Shown here: one piece after another, positions 43,932 to 54,877 of the stretch | Position numbering within the stretch: position 1 is the stretch's first letter | How the letters are laid out: each line of letters starts with the position of its first letter | Assembly: GCA_033725935.1 (NCBI GenBank) | Contig: MU867086.1 | Coordinates: 248,001 to 312,000, forward strand | Direction: 5' to 3' | DNA from: Cladorrhinum sp. PSN259 | Lineage: Eukaryota; Ascomycota; Sordariomycetes; Sordariales; Podosporaceae | DNA: 64,000 nucleotides | The notes under the pieces: model-generated | Told to the model about the DNA's origin: nothing | The model's input: the letters and a program-made list of their open reading frames with translations, nothing else | Database searches by the model: none | Made by a program: the position numbers and the translations under genes

Positions 43932-44800
43932 CTTGGGAAATATTAACTGGTTCTGCTGCTTGCTGTGCAACCGCAACCAAGGGGACAGCTGTGCACCCGC
44001 ACCCAAAAGAGAACAGAAGCGCAGAGAAAATTTGCAGGTTCAAGTTCTGTCAGGTGTCATTGGTACTTGAAGGCATAATTGTTGACAATACACCCCCTTT
44101 TTCGTCACCAAGTCCGCTGGAAAGTTTGACGGCTGACATTTTGACGATGCAAGACTCAGTTCAACCGATAGGGCTAGAGACTTTGGGGCAGTAGATAAAG
44201 ATACCGATGCAGTTTAATCTCTGTCTTTGTCACTAATAATGACATGTGGAGTGGAGGAAGTCGTGCACGCTGAACGCCCGTCACGTCAATGGCTCGGAAT
44301 TTCTGGCGAGTCAGTAGATTAGCCTCCAACACCTGTCAGAATTTTTGACACTCATGTTAAAGCTAAACACTTGAATCAGATTTTCTTCTGTCGGGAATTT
44401 GGTCTTTCGGGACGACCGACTGGGCCTGCAGCCGATCATTTATCAAAAGGGTGAGGTCAACAAAAGCTGTGTTCGTTGTTCATTTGTCCGGACTTATCGG
44501 GTTGTAAGTCCGTGTGCAGAAGCTCAGGGGGTTTAAGATCTGGGAATAAAAGCATAGCAGTCGAAAATTGGTAAGCATTTATATTGGCTGCATCGGACAT
44601 ACAGCTGACTTGCGGGGATATGATACCTCTTTGAATGTTGTTTCACGGAGATAGGATGCAGTTGATCTTGACTCCGGGAAGATGACGGGATGCTTCAAAA
44701 TCATATAAATACCGCTTTTTGTCAATCAACCATGTGGGTGAACAATTAATTACACAATGGCTTTGTCCATCGCGACGTTCAGTCCACTAGCAAACTCACA
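43932..44800. other. Divergent promoter region of the membrane protein and SDR genes
   Basis: 869 bp without a convincing gene. The left 110 bp may belong to the membrane-protein transcript. Confidence 0.5.
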
Positions 44801-45661
44801 ATGTCTTCACTCGCCAAGAAAATTGTTCTTGTCACTGGCGCCAACAAGAGCATTGGCTACGAGATTGTCAAAGCCCTTCTTCTCTCTCCCAAGCCGTATC
44901 ACGTCTACCTCGGCAGCCGTGACCTCGCACGCGGTGAGCAGGCCGTCGCTCAACTCAAGACTGAGTGTCCTTCCACTCCCAACACTGTCTCGCCAATCAA
45001 ACTGGAAGTCACAAGCGACGCCGACATAAATGCCGCCTTCAACAAGATCAAAACAGAGCATGATAGCCTCGATGTGTTGATCAACAATGCTGGTCCGTGC
45101 TTTACCCCTTTTCCATGTCTTGTTGAATCGCCAGCTAACCCCCTTCCAGCGATCAATGCCGACATCCCTCATCTCAAAGGCGAAATCACCCTCCGCGACA
45201 GCTTCCTAAACTCATACAACACCAACGTCGCCTCAGTAGCAGTCATAACCTCTACCTTCCTCCCTCTACTGCTCAAGTCCCCAGACCCGCGCATCCTCTT
45301 CATCTCCGGTCTGGGGACATTCTCCTCGGCCGTAAAGGGACAAATCCCCTTGCCTCCAAACCTCCCACTTGGATGGCCAAAGGGACTCACATTCGAGACT
45401 GTGGCATACAGATGCACCAAGACATCACTAAACATGTTGATGCTCGACTACTACTGGAAGTTGAAGAATGACGGAGTGAAAATCTGGAGCGTCGGACCAG
45501 GCTTTTTGGAGACTGATCTCGGTGGTGCAAGGGAGTTTGCCAAGTCCCAAGGCGCAGGACATCCGCGTGTAGGAGGAGAGTTTATAAAGAGCGTCGTGGA
45601 GGGAGCAAGAGATGAGGATGTAGGCAAGTACGTCGTCAAGAGTGGGATTCAGGAGTTTTAG
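44801..45661 (+). CDS. Short-chain dehydrogenase/reductase (carbonyl-reductase type)
   Basis: Exons 44801-45092 and 45150-45661 give 267 residues; reading through the 57-nt in-frame intron would give 286. The Rossmann motif VTGANKSIGYE lies near residue 11, a NADP-type Arg follows beta-2 (LGSRDLARGEQ), and the active site is SGLGTF plus YRCTK, the classic Tyr-x3-Lys. The intron (GTCCGT donor, GCTAAC branch, CTTCCAG acceptor) sits after the first bases of the Gly codon in LINNAG, so splicing changes NNAG to NNAA. Both forms are stop-free, so only transcript data can decide; I favour splicing for the strong branch and acceptor. Likely a cytosolic NADPH carbonyl reductase. It converges on an FAD oxidase, with a P450 beyond. 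Confidence 0.9.
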   Translation: MSSLAKKIVLVTGANKSIGYEIVKALLLSPKPYHVYLGSRDLARGEQAVAQLKTECPSTPNTVSPIKLEVTSDADINAAFNKIKTEHDSLDVLINNAGPCFTPFPCLVESPANPLPAINADIPHLKGEITLRDSFLNSYNTNVASVAVITSTFLPLLLKSPDPRILFISGLGTFSSAVKGQIPLPPNLPLGWPKGLTFETVAYRCTKTSLNMLMLDYYWKLKNDGVKIWSVGPGFLETDLGGAREFAKSQGAGHPRVGGEFIKSVVEGARDEDVGKYVVKSGIQEF

Positions 45662-46329
45662 AGGAAAAAAAAGAAATAAAAAAACAATCCGTGGCACTTG
45701 CTCACCACTGAGTGGTGAAACTTTGTGACGCCGAGGGAGGGAGCGCTTTGAAACGGCCTACTAGGCTCCGCACAGGCTTGACCGTTCATCGCAGTTCCTC
45801 ACACAGGCTCGCATCTCTATGTAGGCTAATTCGTGTTATACGAAATCACCCGAGATCTTTGCCCATCCCAGCAGTTGAACCCTGGCCTCGACGAATCGAG
45901 ACGTAGATCGTGCTGTTTCATCCGACCGTTAGGCCGAACACGGATTGTTGAAAAATGCCGCGCGGGAACCGATATATGTACCAATCGGGGGTTCCCGAGC
46001 ACGGAGCTGAAAGTGGGGTTTGTCCGGAGTGAAAGTTGATGGAAAGGTCCGGAGGTCTCGGCAGGGGTGGAGTGAGTCAGTGGAGTCAAACTCGGAAGGT
46101 GCTGCAAGGGATGGGGCGAATGGAGGGAAATAATGCGACAAGAAAGAGGAAGTTGCGGCAAAGTGGCAGCATGTCAGATAATAGATATAGTGATATGCTG
46201 CATGATAAGATAAAAGACCATGTCAACATTAATGTCTGGTCCCATATTTTGAGGGCATTCACTTCATCATGATTAATTGTGAAATAAGAACCAAACCGAC
46301 ATTTATCTACAATCCCTTCTTCTCTCCAA
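45662..46329. other. Convergent 3' region of the SDR and FAD oxidase genes
   Basis: 668 bp, no gene supported. It includes the perfect 7-bp inverted repeat at 45702-45718. Confidence 0.5.
45702..45718. repeat. 7-bp perfect inverted repeat with 3-nt loop
   Basis: TCACCAC, TGA, GTGGTGA: a hairpin 41 bp past the SDR stop codon. It may mark a 3' end signal; significance unknown. Confidence 0.7.
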
Positions 46330-47951
46330 TCATTGAGCTGGCCCGTCCAGATTTCCCGGGCCATCATCATCTCTCGATTGACCCGGTTCCCTGAGCACTT
46401 GCTGAGGAGGCCTTACACTCCCCGGATTGTGAAACACATCATTTGGATCTCTTACCCCCTTGATCCTCTGCAGCGTGGCAAGATTCGAATCCCAATATTG
46501 CCTCTGCGGCTGAGACAGTGCAATGTCAACATACCCCGGATAGGTGCCCCAAGTGCCCGGCTTTGCAAGCTTGAGCACCTGCTCGTGAAAGCCAGTAACA
46601 AAATCCCTTGTCGCTTGCTTGAGTGGCAAACCAACACCATAAGACTGGTAAAACATGATCTTGTCCCTGTGCGCAAACGCTGAAGAATCCTGCCGAATGT
46701 CCTCAAGGATAGCACCAGCCGCATCGAAAATGATGGCCCAGAAATGCGTCCCCTTTTCCGCCTTATCCGTCCAGTCAAACAGTCGTTTAACCTCGTCGGG
46801 GCCAAGCAGCTCATCACGCTTGAAGCCAATCGATTTGGAATAAAATGGTATCGCCAGGTTGGACACGTAAAGACTCTCCTTCTCTGCGCGATGGGCCATG
46901 GATCCAAGATAGTCATTCAGGATGAGGCTTCCATTCTCTTTTATGCCCTCTTTGTTTGGTAGGTAGTCACGGATGCCAGATTTTTCAAAGTCTTCTTCGG
47001 TCCCATAAAAGGTGCCCGTTATCACAGTCCCAAAGGGAAACATGATAAACATGGAACCAAACCTGCGGTCGAGTTTCGGGTCCGCCATTAGAGTCTGCCA
47101 TTTTGAGAACATGGCTGCAGCATCGACTTGCTTGCCGAACCTGAAGTTGTATTCGTAAGAGACGACGTCCTGGGGTTCTGCATGTGTTCTCATGACGAAT
47201 TCCGTGATGATGCCGAACCCGGATGCCGCCCCCCTTAATGCGAAGAAGAGATCCTTGTTCTTGTTTTCGTTGGCGCGTACGATGCTGCCGTCTGCTGTTA
47301 CGACTTCCATCTCTACGATGTGGTCAAGACACGCACCCCACATGCGTGACATTGGTCCAAGCCCGCCCTGGAATACGAACAAGTCAGCCGAGGGAAAATT
47401 CACGTTGATAAGAATTAAAAAAAACTTACTATTGTGCAATGGCCACCAATTCCAACCCCAAGACAAACACCGTGAGCAAACGCCCGGCCACCTGCAGCGT
47501 GCAGCTTCTCGTCAACCTCCCCCAGGAGGGTACCAGCACCAATTGTGGCAAACCATGTGCTATTATCCATGACAAACTTTTTCATGTTGACCAAGTCAAT
47601 GGCGACCGCCCCATCCTCACCGCCCAATCCATAATTACTGCAACTTGCATCAGTAAATCCCACACATAACTGGCCCAAAGCCTGAGAGAGCTGTCAACAA
47701 ACCCATATGAATGGCCCCCCGATTTTGCTTGAACCTTGAACCCACTTAAAGCCGCACACTTGACCACGCCCGAGATGTCCTGCGCCGTCTGCGGCCTCAC
47801 CACAGCAGCAGGGGTTATGGGTATGTCGAGGTTTGTACCGCCTCACCCAATTGATCTGATAAAAGGGTGTATGGGGGTACGCGGCAAAGTTCACGCGGCC
47901 GTTGCCGACGAGGTCGATGCATGCTTGCAGGTCACTTGGCGATTGGCCCAT
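46330..47951 (-). CDS. FAD-linked oxidase (BBE/glucooligosaccharide-oxidase type), frameshifted
   Basis: Exons 47703-47951, 47430-47637 and 46330-47367 encode a berberine-bridge-type flavoenzyme. Both covalent-FAD residues are present: His in KSGGHSYG and Cys in GVCLGVGIGGH. The PCMH FAD-binding domain continues through GGLGPMSRMWGACLDHI, and the BBE tail ends YVDIALSQPQRQYWDSNL. Junctions rebuild HSYG-NYGLGG and GHCTI-GGLGP. Within exon 1 the frame shifts by one base at about 47830-47834: before it reads FYQINWVRRY, after it NLDIPITPAAVVRPQT in another frame. Exon 1 is one base too long for the phase that the rest of the gene needs. Either the gene is broken or the assembly has an extra base. 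A 58-nt GT-AG segment (47789-47846) could remove the lesion at the cost of 19 conserved residues. There is no signal peptide, unlike secreted relatives. Confidence 0.82.
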
Positions 47952-48465
47952 TTTTAGTCTGCTGTTTAAACAAGAAGAAAGGAGACGAATGAGGTAAGTG
48001 GAGATAAAAAGCAGTCAAACGAACAGGATGTATATCAGTAGCTTTATCTGTTTGTTGAAAAAAACATTGGTGCCAAAGTGCCAGTCATGCACCAATTTAG
48101 TCGCCGTTATCTGTGGCACGGGTCTGACATCTGGGGCTGCTAGCTCGTGCGCTTAAACAGAGCGACCAAGTCAGGAGGTTCGCCACAGAACACTGGAAGA
48201 GAAGGGTGTAGCGGTGAAAAGAATATTGAAGCTATGAATTGGAGAGCCTGGGATCTATTTGTCCTGACAAACAAAGCTAAAAACGAAATCAAAGAAGCCA
48301 GCAGGCCCGTCAACTTGAAGCGCCACCGGACATTTTAATCCTATCCTCAACTCCAATATCCCGTCAACCAACAAACAGATCTTCAGCAGAAACATACCAA
48401 GCGCCCTAAGACCAATCCAACACAAAAGAAAATAGTAGTAGTCACACCAAACAATAAATACCCAA
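47952..48465. other. FAD oxidase promoter and 3' flank of the P450 gene
   Basis: 514 bp, no gene supported. Confidence 0.5.
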
Positions 48466-50491
48466 CTAAGCCCACCTCCAAGCCCCAGGAACCTCCAGCA
48501 CATTGAACGGTGGCTCAATCTCCCCTTTCAGCTCCACCAAGCTCCCATCAAGAGGACTCAGATTAACCAGCGTCACTTCCCCATCCTCGTCAATCTCGTC
48601 CGTGTCGGCCTCGGAACTTGAGTATCGAAACTCCAAACTCGGTTCGGAACTCGAGTATCCTCCCCTCTCACTCCCATCACTGTTGCTGCTGCTATCCTGT
48701 CGCTCTTGCTGCTCCCTCTCCTTCTCCCTCTCCCTCTCCCTCTGCTCAGCCTTGGCATCCTCCTTGATCCTCGTCACCTCGGTCTCTACGTCTCTGTATA
48801 TCTTGTCCGCACCCAAATCTTTTTCGAATCCGCTGATATCCATTTCGAGCTCTTCATTCTTTTCTCGCTCGGCCTCCCGCGCGCCATCAAACATGCTCTT
48901 CATTTCCGCCATTCGGTGTTCATCGCGAGGGACGGCGTCAAAGTCGAATTTGCACGGCTTAGCAATCAGCAGCGAGGTGTAGTCGTTCCAGTGGACGGGG
49001 ATTTGTTTCCCCGTGACGGGGTCGACCTTCTTTTGGATGTTGAACGCCCACGCCATGCCGCCTATCGTGAGGAACAGGTCCTGTTCAACAATGGGCACGC
49101 CCTGGCACGTCCTGCGCCCGAAGCCAAACTGAGAGAAGCCCTGAAGGTTCGGGTACTGAGTCAGCGGTTCGCGGTAGGTCGGGAAGGAAGGGTCCAGCCA
49201 GCGGGAGGGGAGGAACTCTTCCGGATTGGGGTACGTGGATTCGTCTCGAGTGATGCCCCTTTTGAACTGTCAGTAAAACAAAATATCATTCTCAATGTTT
49301 GCAAGATAGGAAACAAAAAAAAGCTCACCACTCCAAAGCGTGAATCGTGGCGCCCTTTGGTACGAAAAACCCTTCGTAAACATCATCCTCCTCAATAGCG
49401 TGCGGGATCCCCGTGGGCACGGGCGGCCGCCACCGAATCACCTCCTTCACCACGGCCCTCAACATCGGCAGCTTGTCCCTGTCCTCCCACTGCGGACACC
49501 GACCACCACAAGCCTCATCAATTTCCTTTTGCAGCTCCTTTTGCACGGGAGGGTAATGGCACATTGCCAAGATGTAACTCTGAATGGGAGATCCAATAGT
49601 CAGGGTGCCCGCAATGGCCATCAATCCAACGACGTGCATTGCTTCTTCCTCCTGTTCTCTTTCCAATTTACTGCGGCCGGGCTTCGACTTGAAAAAAGTA
49701 GAAATGAAGCTCTCCTCCCCCCTCGAGCTCTCGATGCCCTGGCGCACAAACTCGACGTTGGCCCTGAAGAGCCTGTCCTCCAGATCGTGCCTCGCGTTTT
49801 CTTTTTGCTTCCACGGGCTGAGCTTGGCGGGCACGTGCCGAAGGAGAGAAATAATATTCGGCAGAGCGCCAGAGGGCGAAATGGTTTGCAGCAGGCCAAA
49901 AGTCGTGTGCCTCAGAATCTGGGCGGGTTTCGCTGTGCCCCAGCTCAGACGGGCGACGGTGCGAGAGGTGAACTGCTCGATCCACTCAATGTAGTTCTCG
50001 GGATCGCGGGCCATGAGGTACAAGAATCTGTCGCGCTCGCGGGTCGGGTACTGATGCAGAGAAGCGAGGGCAGAGGTGTGCATGAGGTTGTTGCAGAGCC
50101 TGCGCTGACGCTTCCAGGTTTCGGTCCGGCCGAGGAGGGCGAGGTAGTCGCCGCTGGTGCGGTTGTCGGGCAGGTTTGGGATTTGCGGACGGTCAGAGTA
50201 GATGCTTGCCCTCTTTGACAGCAAGTCGTGGGCGATCTTTTCCGACGAGATCCAGACGTGGACGGTGCCGAATATCTCCATCTGGTAGATTGGTCCGTAG
50301 ACTTTGCTCCACTCGTGAAACTTGACCCATGGTGCCTTTTCTGGCACGTCGTGTACCCTGCCGATTAATGGGATGCTGCGTGGGCCCGGGAGGGGTTTGG
50401 CTCCTGGCGGTAGTCGTTTCCTGCCGAATACTCGGTTTACTGCCACCAGGGCTAGGCTCACCGCGATGAGCAGGACGAAGGGGAACGCCAT
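48466..50491 (-). CDS. Cytochrome P450 with a long charged C-terminal extension
   Basis: Two exons, 49329-50491 and 48466-49258 (70-nt intron), give 651 residues. An N-terminal membrane anchor (FVLLIAVSLALVAVNRVF) and hinge PPGAKPLPGPRSIPLIG are followed by the P450 fold: ExxR in VVKEVIRWR and the haem loop FGFGRRTCQG (Cys439). The architecture resembles fungal CYP enzymes of the O-methylsterigmatocystin-oxidoreductase-like group, ER-bound monooxygenases. Two oddities. The I-helix oxygen-activation motif reads AGTLTIGS instead of AGxDTT, with no acid. After Cys439 there are 212 residues, where about 60-70 are usual; the last 140 form a Glu/Arg-rich coiled stretch and an acidic Ser-rich end (SSSEADTDEIDEDGE). 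Same orientation as, and 514 bp upstream of, the FAD oxidase. Substrate unknown. Confidence 0.93.
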
Positions 50492-52883
50492 TGAAGGAGG
50501 AGGTCAACTCAAGGGCTCCTTCAGGAATGAGAGTGGGTGGCGGACAGAAGAGGACGATAATATCCACTTGAGGGAGCGGTAGATACTATGAGGTTGCCTT
50601 GACGACTGATAGGGAACGGACAAAACACACAGACTTGCTGGGTGGATGATGGGTATAAAGCTGAATGTAGAATTGGATGCTGATACAAAAACCGTCATTC
50701 AAAGGGTGCGGGACAGGACACTGATATGTGAGAGCTGCCCAAGAGCCATTGGCTTTTGGCCCGCTCTAGTCCTGCATGATCTCAGAAAAAGATTACATGA
50801 ATGCCAAGCTGCTGCTCCCTTCGATCCATCTTTCGGTATTCATTGGGAAATTTCCTTGGAAAAGGGGAGAAAGTGATAGCAAGGTTGCTGGCCGCAGCAT
50901 GCCGAGCAGTAGGCCATCCATCGGCCGCCCAAACTTGGCAAGCTGAGACGAGGAAAATCCAACATTCAGTAGACAAATCAGGGTCCATCAACAATCTTGA
51001 CCAGTGGCATCCACAGATTCTTGTTGACCGAACCAAGGTTTGACGCTGAACCCTACGGGCATATGTCTGATGATGGATGAATACGAAAACTGCATCCCCC
51101 AGCGGAAATGCACAGCTTGCTTGTTGACAAAAAAAGAAGAGAGAAAAAGAAAACATGCATCTCGACCAGAAAATACTAGTACATGATAGCTGTGGCTTCA
51201 TTTCCCACACGTACATTAATTAACTTTCTCAGCCCCGAAGACCCATCCATCCATTACATGTACCAAACATCAAAACAATTTGGTTATGCCGAGCTGCCCG
51301 GTCCTTTGTTGCCAATTCTCGCCGGGTTTGCCACGTTTTTTCTTCTTTTTCTTGTTCTTGGCCCGATCGAGTACAACCCTCTTTTACGATCTCAAGATAA
51401 ACTTTACAACCGGTTTTTTTTTCTCGTTTATCGGCGGATGTAGTGTGCATATGTATGCCGCAGATCAATCAGTACCAGCAACGAACCACAATATTGAACA
51501 AGCCAAGACCGATGCATTACCACCCTAGGTGCAGGAAAAGGTGTTGCGGCTCGGGGCTATCTTTTACTAGATCTATACAAGCGCCGTTTTCCTATTCGTC
51601 CCATTTAAAACGACTGACTGCACTAAGAACAAGTCATGATGAATTTCTGTTTCTTGTTCCCCTGAGTCGTTCGTGTGTTGCAGTTTCCAGAAAATGGGGT
51701 CAGTGCCCACTGCCCACTGCACAAGACGGACGGCGCCAAAATCCAAATCTAACGGTTCTAAACTCTAATGAACTCAGCCTTCTTGATCCTCATTCCATAT
51801 CTCTGTTGTTTGTGATATCATCCTGGTGAAGAAAAAGCAGAGAAATCATAACGGGTGGTATAGCAAAGTCAGTATGATGAAAGCGGGAATGTTTTTTCTT
51901 GTCAATGAATTTCTTTTTTTGGCCTAGTTTCTTTGGTGTCATGCGTGCGATTATACGCCCATAGTGTCAGGGGTTTAATAATATAATTCACCGAAGTGTG
52001 CATTAGTTTTTTGTTCTGCTGGTTGATATCTCTTAAAGTGGTAACTAGTTCGTCGTCTGGCACAAAACAAAACACGCAAACCCTGTTGATCCTTCCCCGT
52101 CGTCGCCCCCCCGTCCGTCCCGCGCGGGCCGGAGAGCGAAGTAATCCCCGTCTATCATCCCGTTCTCCCGAGCCCTTTGTGTTTATTCAGAGGCATGACT
52201 GACTGGCTCCCAGCCAAGCTGTAAAAAGGACGATTTCGTTCCTTTCTCATTATCCGTCTCCGTTGACCCAGGCTGGGCGAGATCAAACTCCTTGCTCACC
52301 AATACCCCATACTGCGTCATCACGCTGTCTGTGCTCAACTGTACAGTACATCTTAACGCCAGGGTGGGCACAGACAAGTCAATTACCTCTGCAGTTGTTT
52401 GTTTACCCATCATCATGGGACACAGATCGCCTCCTCCATAGAGCCCTCCTGCACATGTACCGCACCATCTTCAAGTTGCCCGGATAATGTATGTACATCC
52501 AATCTCATCAAATCGACCCATACTGCCAAACGTCAAAACAAGACAAAACGGAGTGCAATCATCTGTGCATATACATACACCCAAAAAGAAATGACAAACG
52601 AAATGACTTTTTATTATTCTTTTTTTTCTCCTACCCTTCCTACATGCGCTAATCAGATTCTTAGATTCCTGCACCCCGTTCGCGCTTGAAGTCATGATTG
52701 AGAACATCAGAGTCAAGTCAAACGCACGGATAAACAAATAACAACAAAAACGACAACGACAACAACAACAACAACCCTTTTCTTTTCTCTATACTTGCTG
52801 TCATATCAGGCATTTCGACATTGATAAATGTTTTACACAACTTCGTCTTGAGAATTATTACGATTTATATCCAAATACGTATC
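50492..52883. other. 2.4-kb intergenic region, no gene supported
   Basis: Should contain the P450 promoter at its left end and the 3' flank of the ferric-reductase gene at its right. Frames of up to 144 residues (50782-51216) lack recognisable content. A CAA microsatellite lies at 52739-52776. Confidence 0.5.
52739..52776. repeat. CAA/CGA microsatellite
   Basis: About twelve trinucleotide units, mostly CAA, with A-run and CGA interruptions; lies 110 bp past the stop codon of the reductase gene. Confidence 0.85.
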
Positions 52884-54877
52884 CTAAAAACTATATTCTT
52901 CAACAAACAGCTGTATGCCCTGCGCCCCGGACCCCTTGTGCACAGCTCTCTCATCAGATAAACTCGCGACGCAATTCCTCACCCTTGCAACCAGACTCGG
53001 CCCGCCACAGACGACCACGCTCGTCTCCCCACCCGTGGCCTCAACTGGCCCCCTAATGAAGGCCCCGACATCCGGCCTGACAGTCGAGTAAAATACGTGC
53101 GAGTCGGTGCTAACGTTACTCGCTCTTTTCCTCTCTATTGGCACTGTGGGCGCAGTCTGCTCAATATCCACCGACAGGGGCAATGGCTGCCTTGCCACCT
53201 GCACCTTCTCATTCAATTGTTTGCCCGTGCCAAGGTTGGTCCCCGACGATGAAGCAGAGGATACGCCCAATGTCTGTATTTTGGTATTGGTCGTCAGATC
53301 ATTGGCGAATGATGACGGTCCCTGGGTGATAGCGATGTGAACATTGAGCTCGATGCCTGTGCTCTTGGCATGCTCGATCAGCTCGTGAACGCGGGTGACG
53401 TAAAAGTCAATCTCCTCGCCCTGTTTTGTTGTAAGGAGAAAGTCGATTCGCCTGACGCAATTTGTTCCTTTGCATTGAATAACACTTTCGAGTATCGGGA
53501 GGGTAAAGGATGCGCCAGTCGAGGCTGATATGAGCACTATCGTCTCGTAGACATCCCATCGCGGTGGCACGCCGTAGGGCCCAGAGACGAACGCTGTGAG
53601 TCTCTCTTTCTTGCCTGTCGATTGTGATTTGGAGGCAAAGTCGTGGAGTCGTTTCGAAAATCCCTTGTGCTTCCGTACAACAAGTTGGATGCTGTTGCAA
53701 ATGCATGTCTCGGGCAGCTGGTGAGCACAAGCGATGGTGTAGGGATGTGCCTCTGCAATGCCAACTCGAGGCATCCAGAGATACAAATGTTGACCTGCTC
53801 GCCACTTGAAGTGAACATCCTTAATAGTAACAACTGTGATGGAGTCCCCAACGGCGCGAACCTGGGCTTGGTGTCCAATCCTCTGCCCTCCAGTGCACTT
53901 GGACTTGTTGGGCAACAGCTTGATGTTCTGCCAGAGGAGCAAGACGGTGCGACATACCCTGTCAAAACACAAGGCAGCAATGGCAAACCAGACATTGTAC
54001 CTTGCGTCAACGGGGACGTGCACATATACAAGCCAGAGAAAGATGACGGCAGTGAGGATATGCTGCAGAACGAAGAACTCATACGACAGGCGGCGGAGAG
54101 GTGCAAAGCCTGACAGACACGCCCACAGCAACACGCCCCAAGCGCCAAACCCGTACTTGATCATGGGCATCATACTGATTTGGTAGTCCACCAGATCAGA
54201 GCGAGCCCAGTCCGCATAAAAGTGCCATCCATGAACAGCACCGCTCACGAGCATGGTACGCGCCACCCAGCGATGCAGCCAGTTCAGTCTCTCGTGGCTC
54301 GTTCCGATGATGAACCCCAAGACGTTGCACTTGGAGGAGAGAAGATAGAGGAGGGGCACCTGAGTGACGGTGATCCATCCATTGCGGTACCCAATACGCT
54401 CCCAGAAAAAGGCATCGTTGATGATGGCTCCCTTAGTCATCATGTAAATCACCACGATCCAGTAAACCACTAAGACGATAATACGCCCCAACGGCGGTGG
54501 TGTCAGCCAGGAGACGCCCCTGAATGGGAGATAAAGTTGCGGATAGCTGGCCTCCCGAGCCACCGCGGTACATGTTGCCCATAGTTCGAGGAGCTGGTTG
54601 CTGGGTTTCGTGGGGAACTCGGCCAAGTTGGACGCTTGCCTTCGTATTCTGCGAAGCAATCTCTGTTAGCTTGATAGGAACCGAATTCTATGTTAGATCC
54701 AAGATAAACGCACCGGCTGTGGTCTCTGTACCAATTCACAACTCTGATCGCCAGAAATGCGCCCACAAACCCAGCAATGATGTACCAAAATCGTCTCGCC
54801 AACTCCATATTCACTGTTGAGAAATTCGAGTTCCCCATCCCACCGCCACCACTGTCATGGTGCCCCGAATGATCCAT
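52884..54877 (-). CDS. Ferric/cupric-chelate reductase (FRE family)
   Basis: Two exons, 54714-54877 and 52884-54648 (65-nt intron), give 642 residues. An N-terminal segment with one helix (WYIIAGFVGAFLAIRVV) begins with a His/Gly-rich MDHSGHHDSGGGG that could touch metal. The ferric-reductase transmembrane domain has paired haem histidines in HRWVARTMLVSGAVHGWHF and FFVLQHILTAVIFLWLVYVHV. The FAD site is AHPYTIA, and the NADPH half begins FVSGPYGVPP and ILISAS-type strands (VLISASTGASFTLPI), ending VVVCGGPSLV and the terminal FVEEYSF. These plasma-membrane enzymes pass electrons from cytosolic NADPH to Fe(III) or Cu(II) outside. Splicing rebuilds HSRIRRQAS. It is head-to-head with the X325 copper-binding protein, which favours a copper role. 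Confidence 0.94.
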
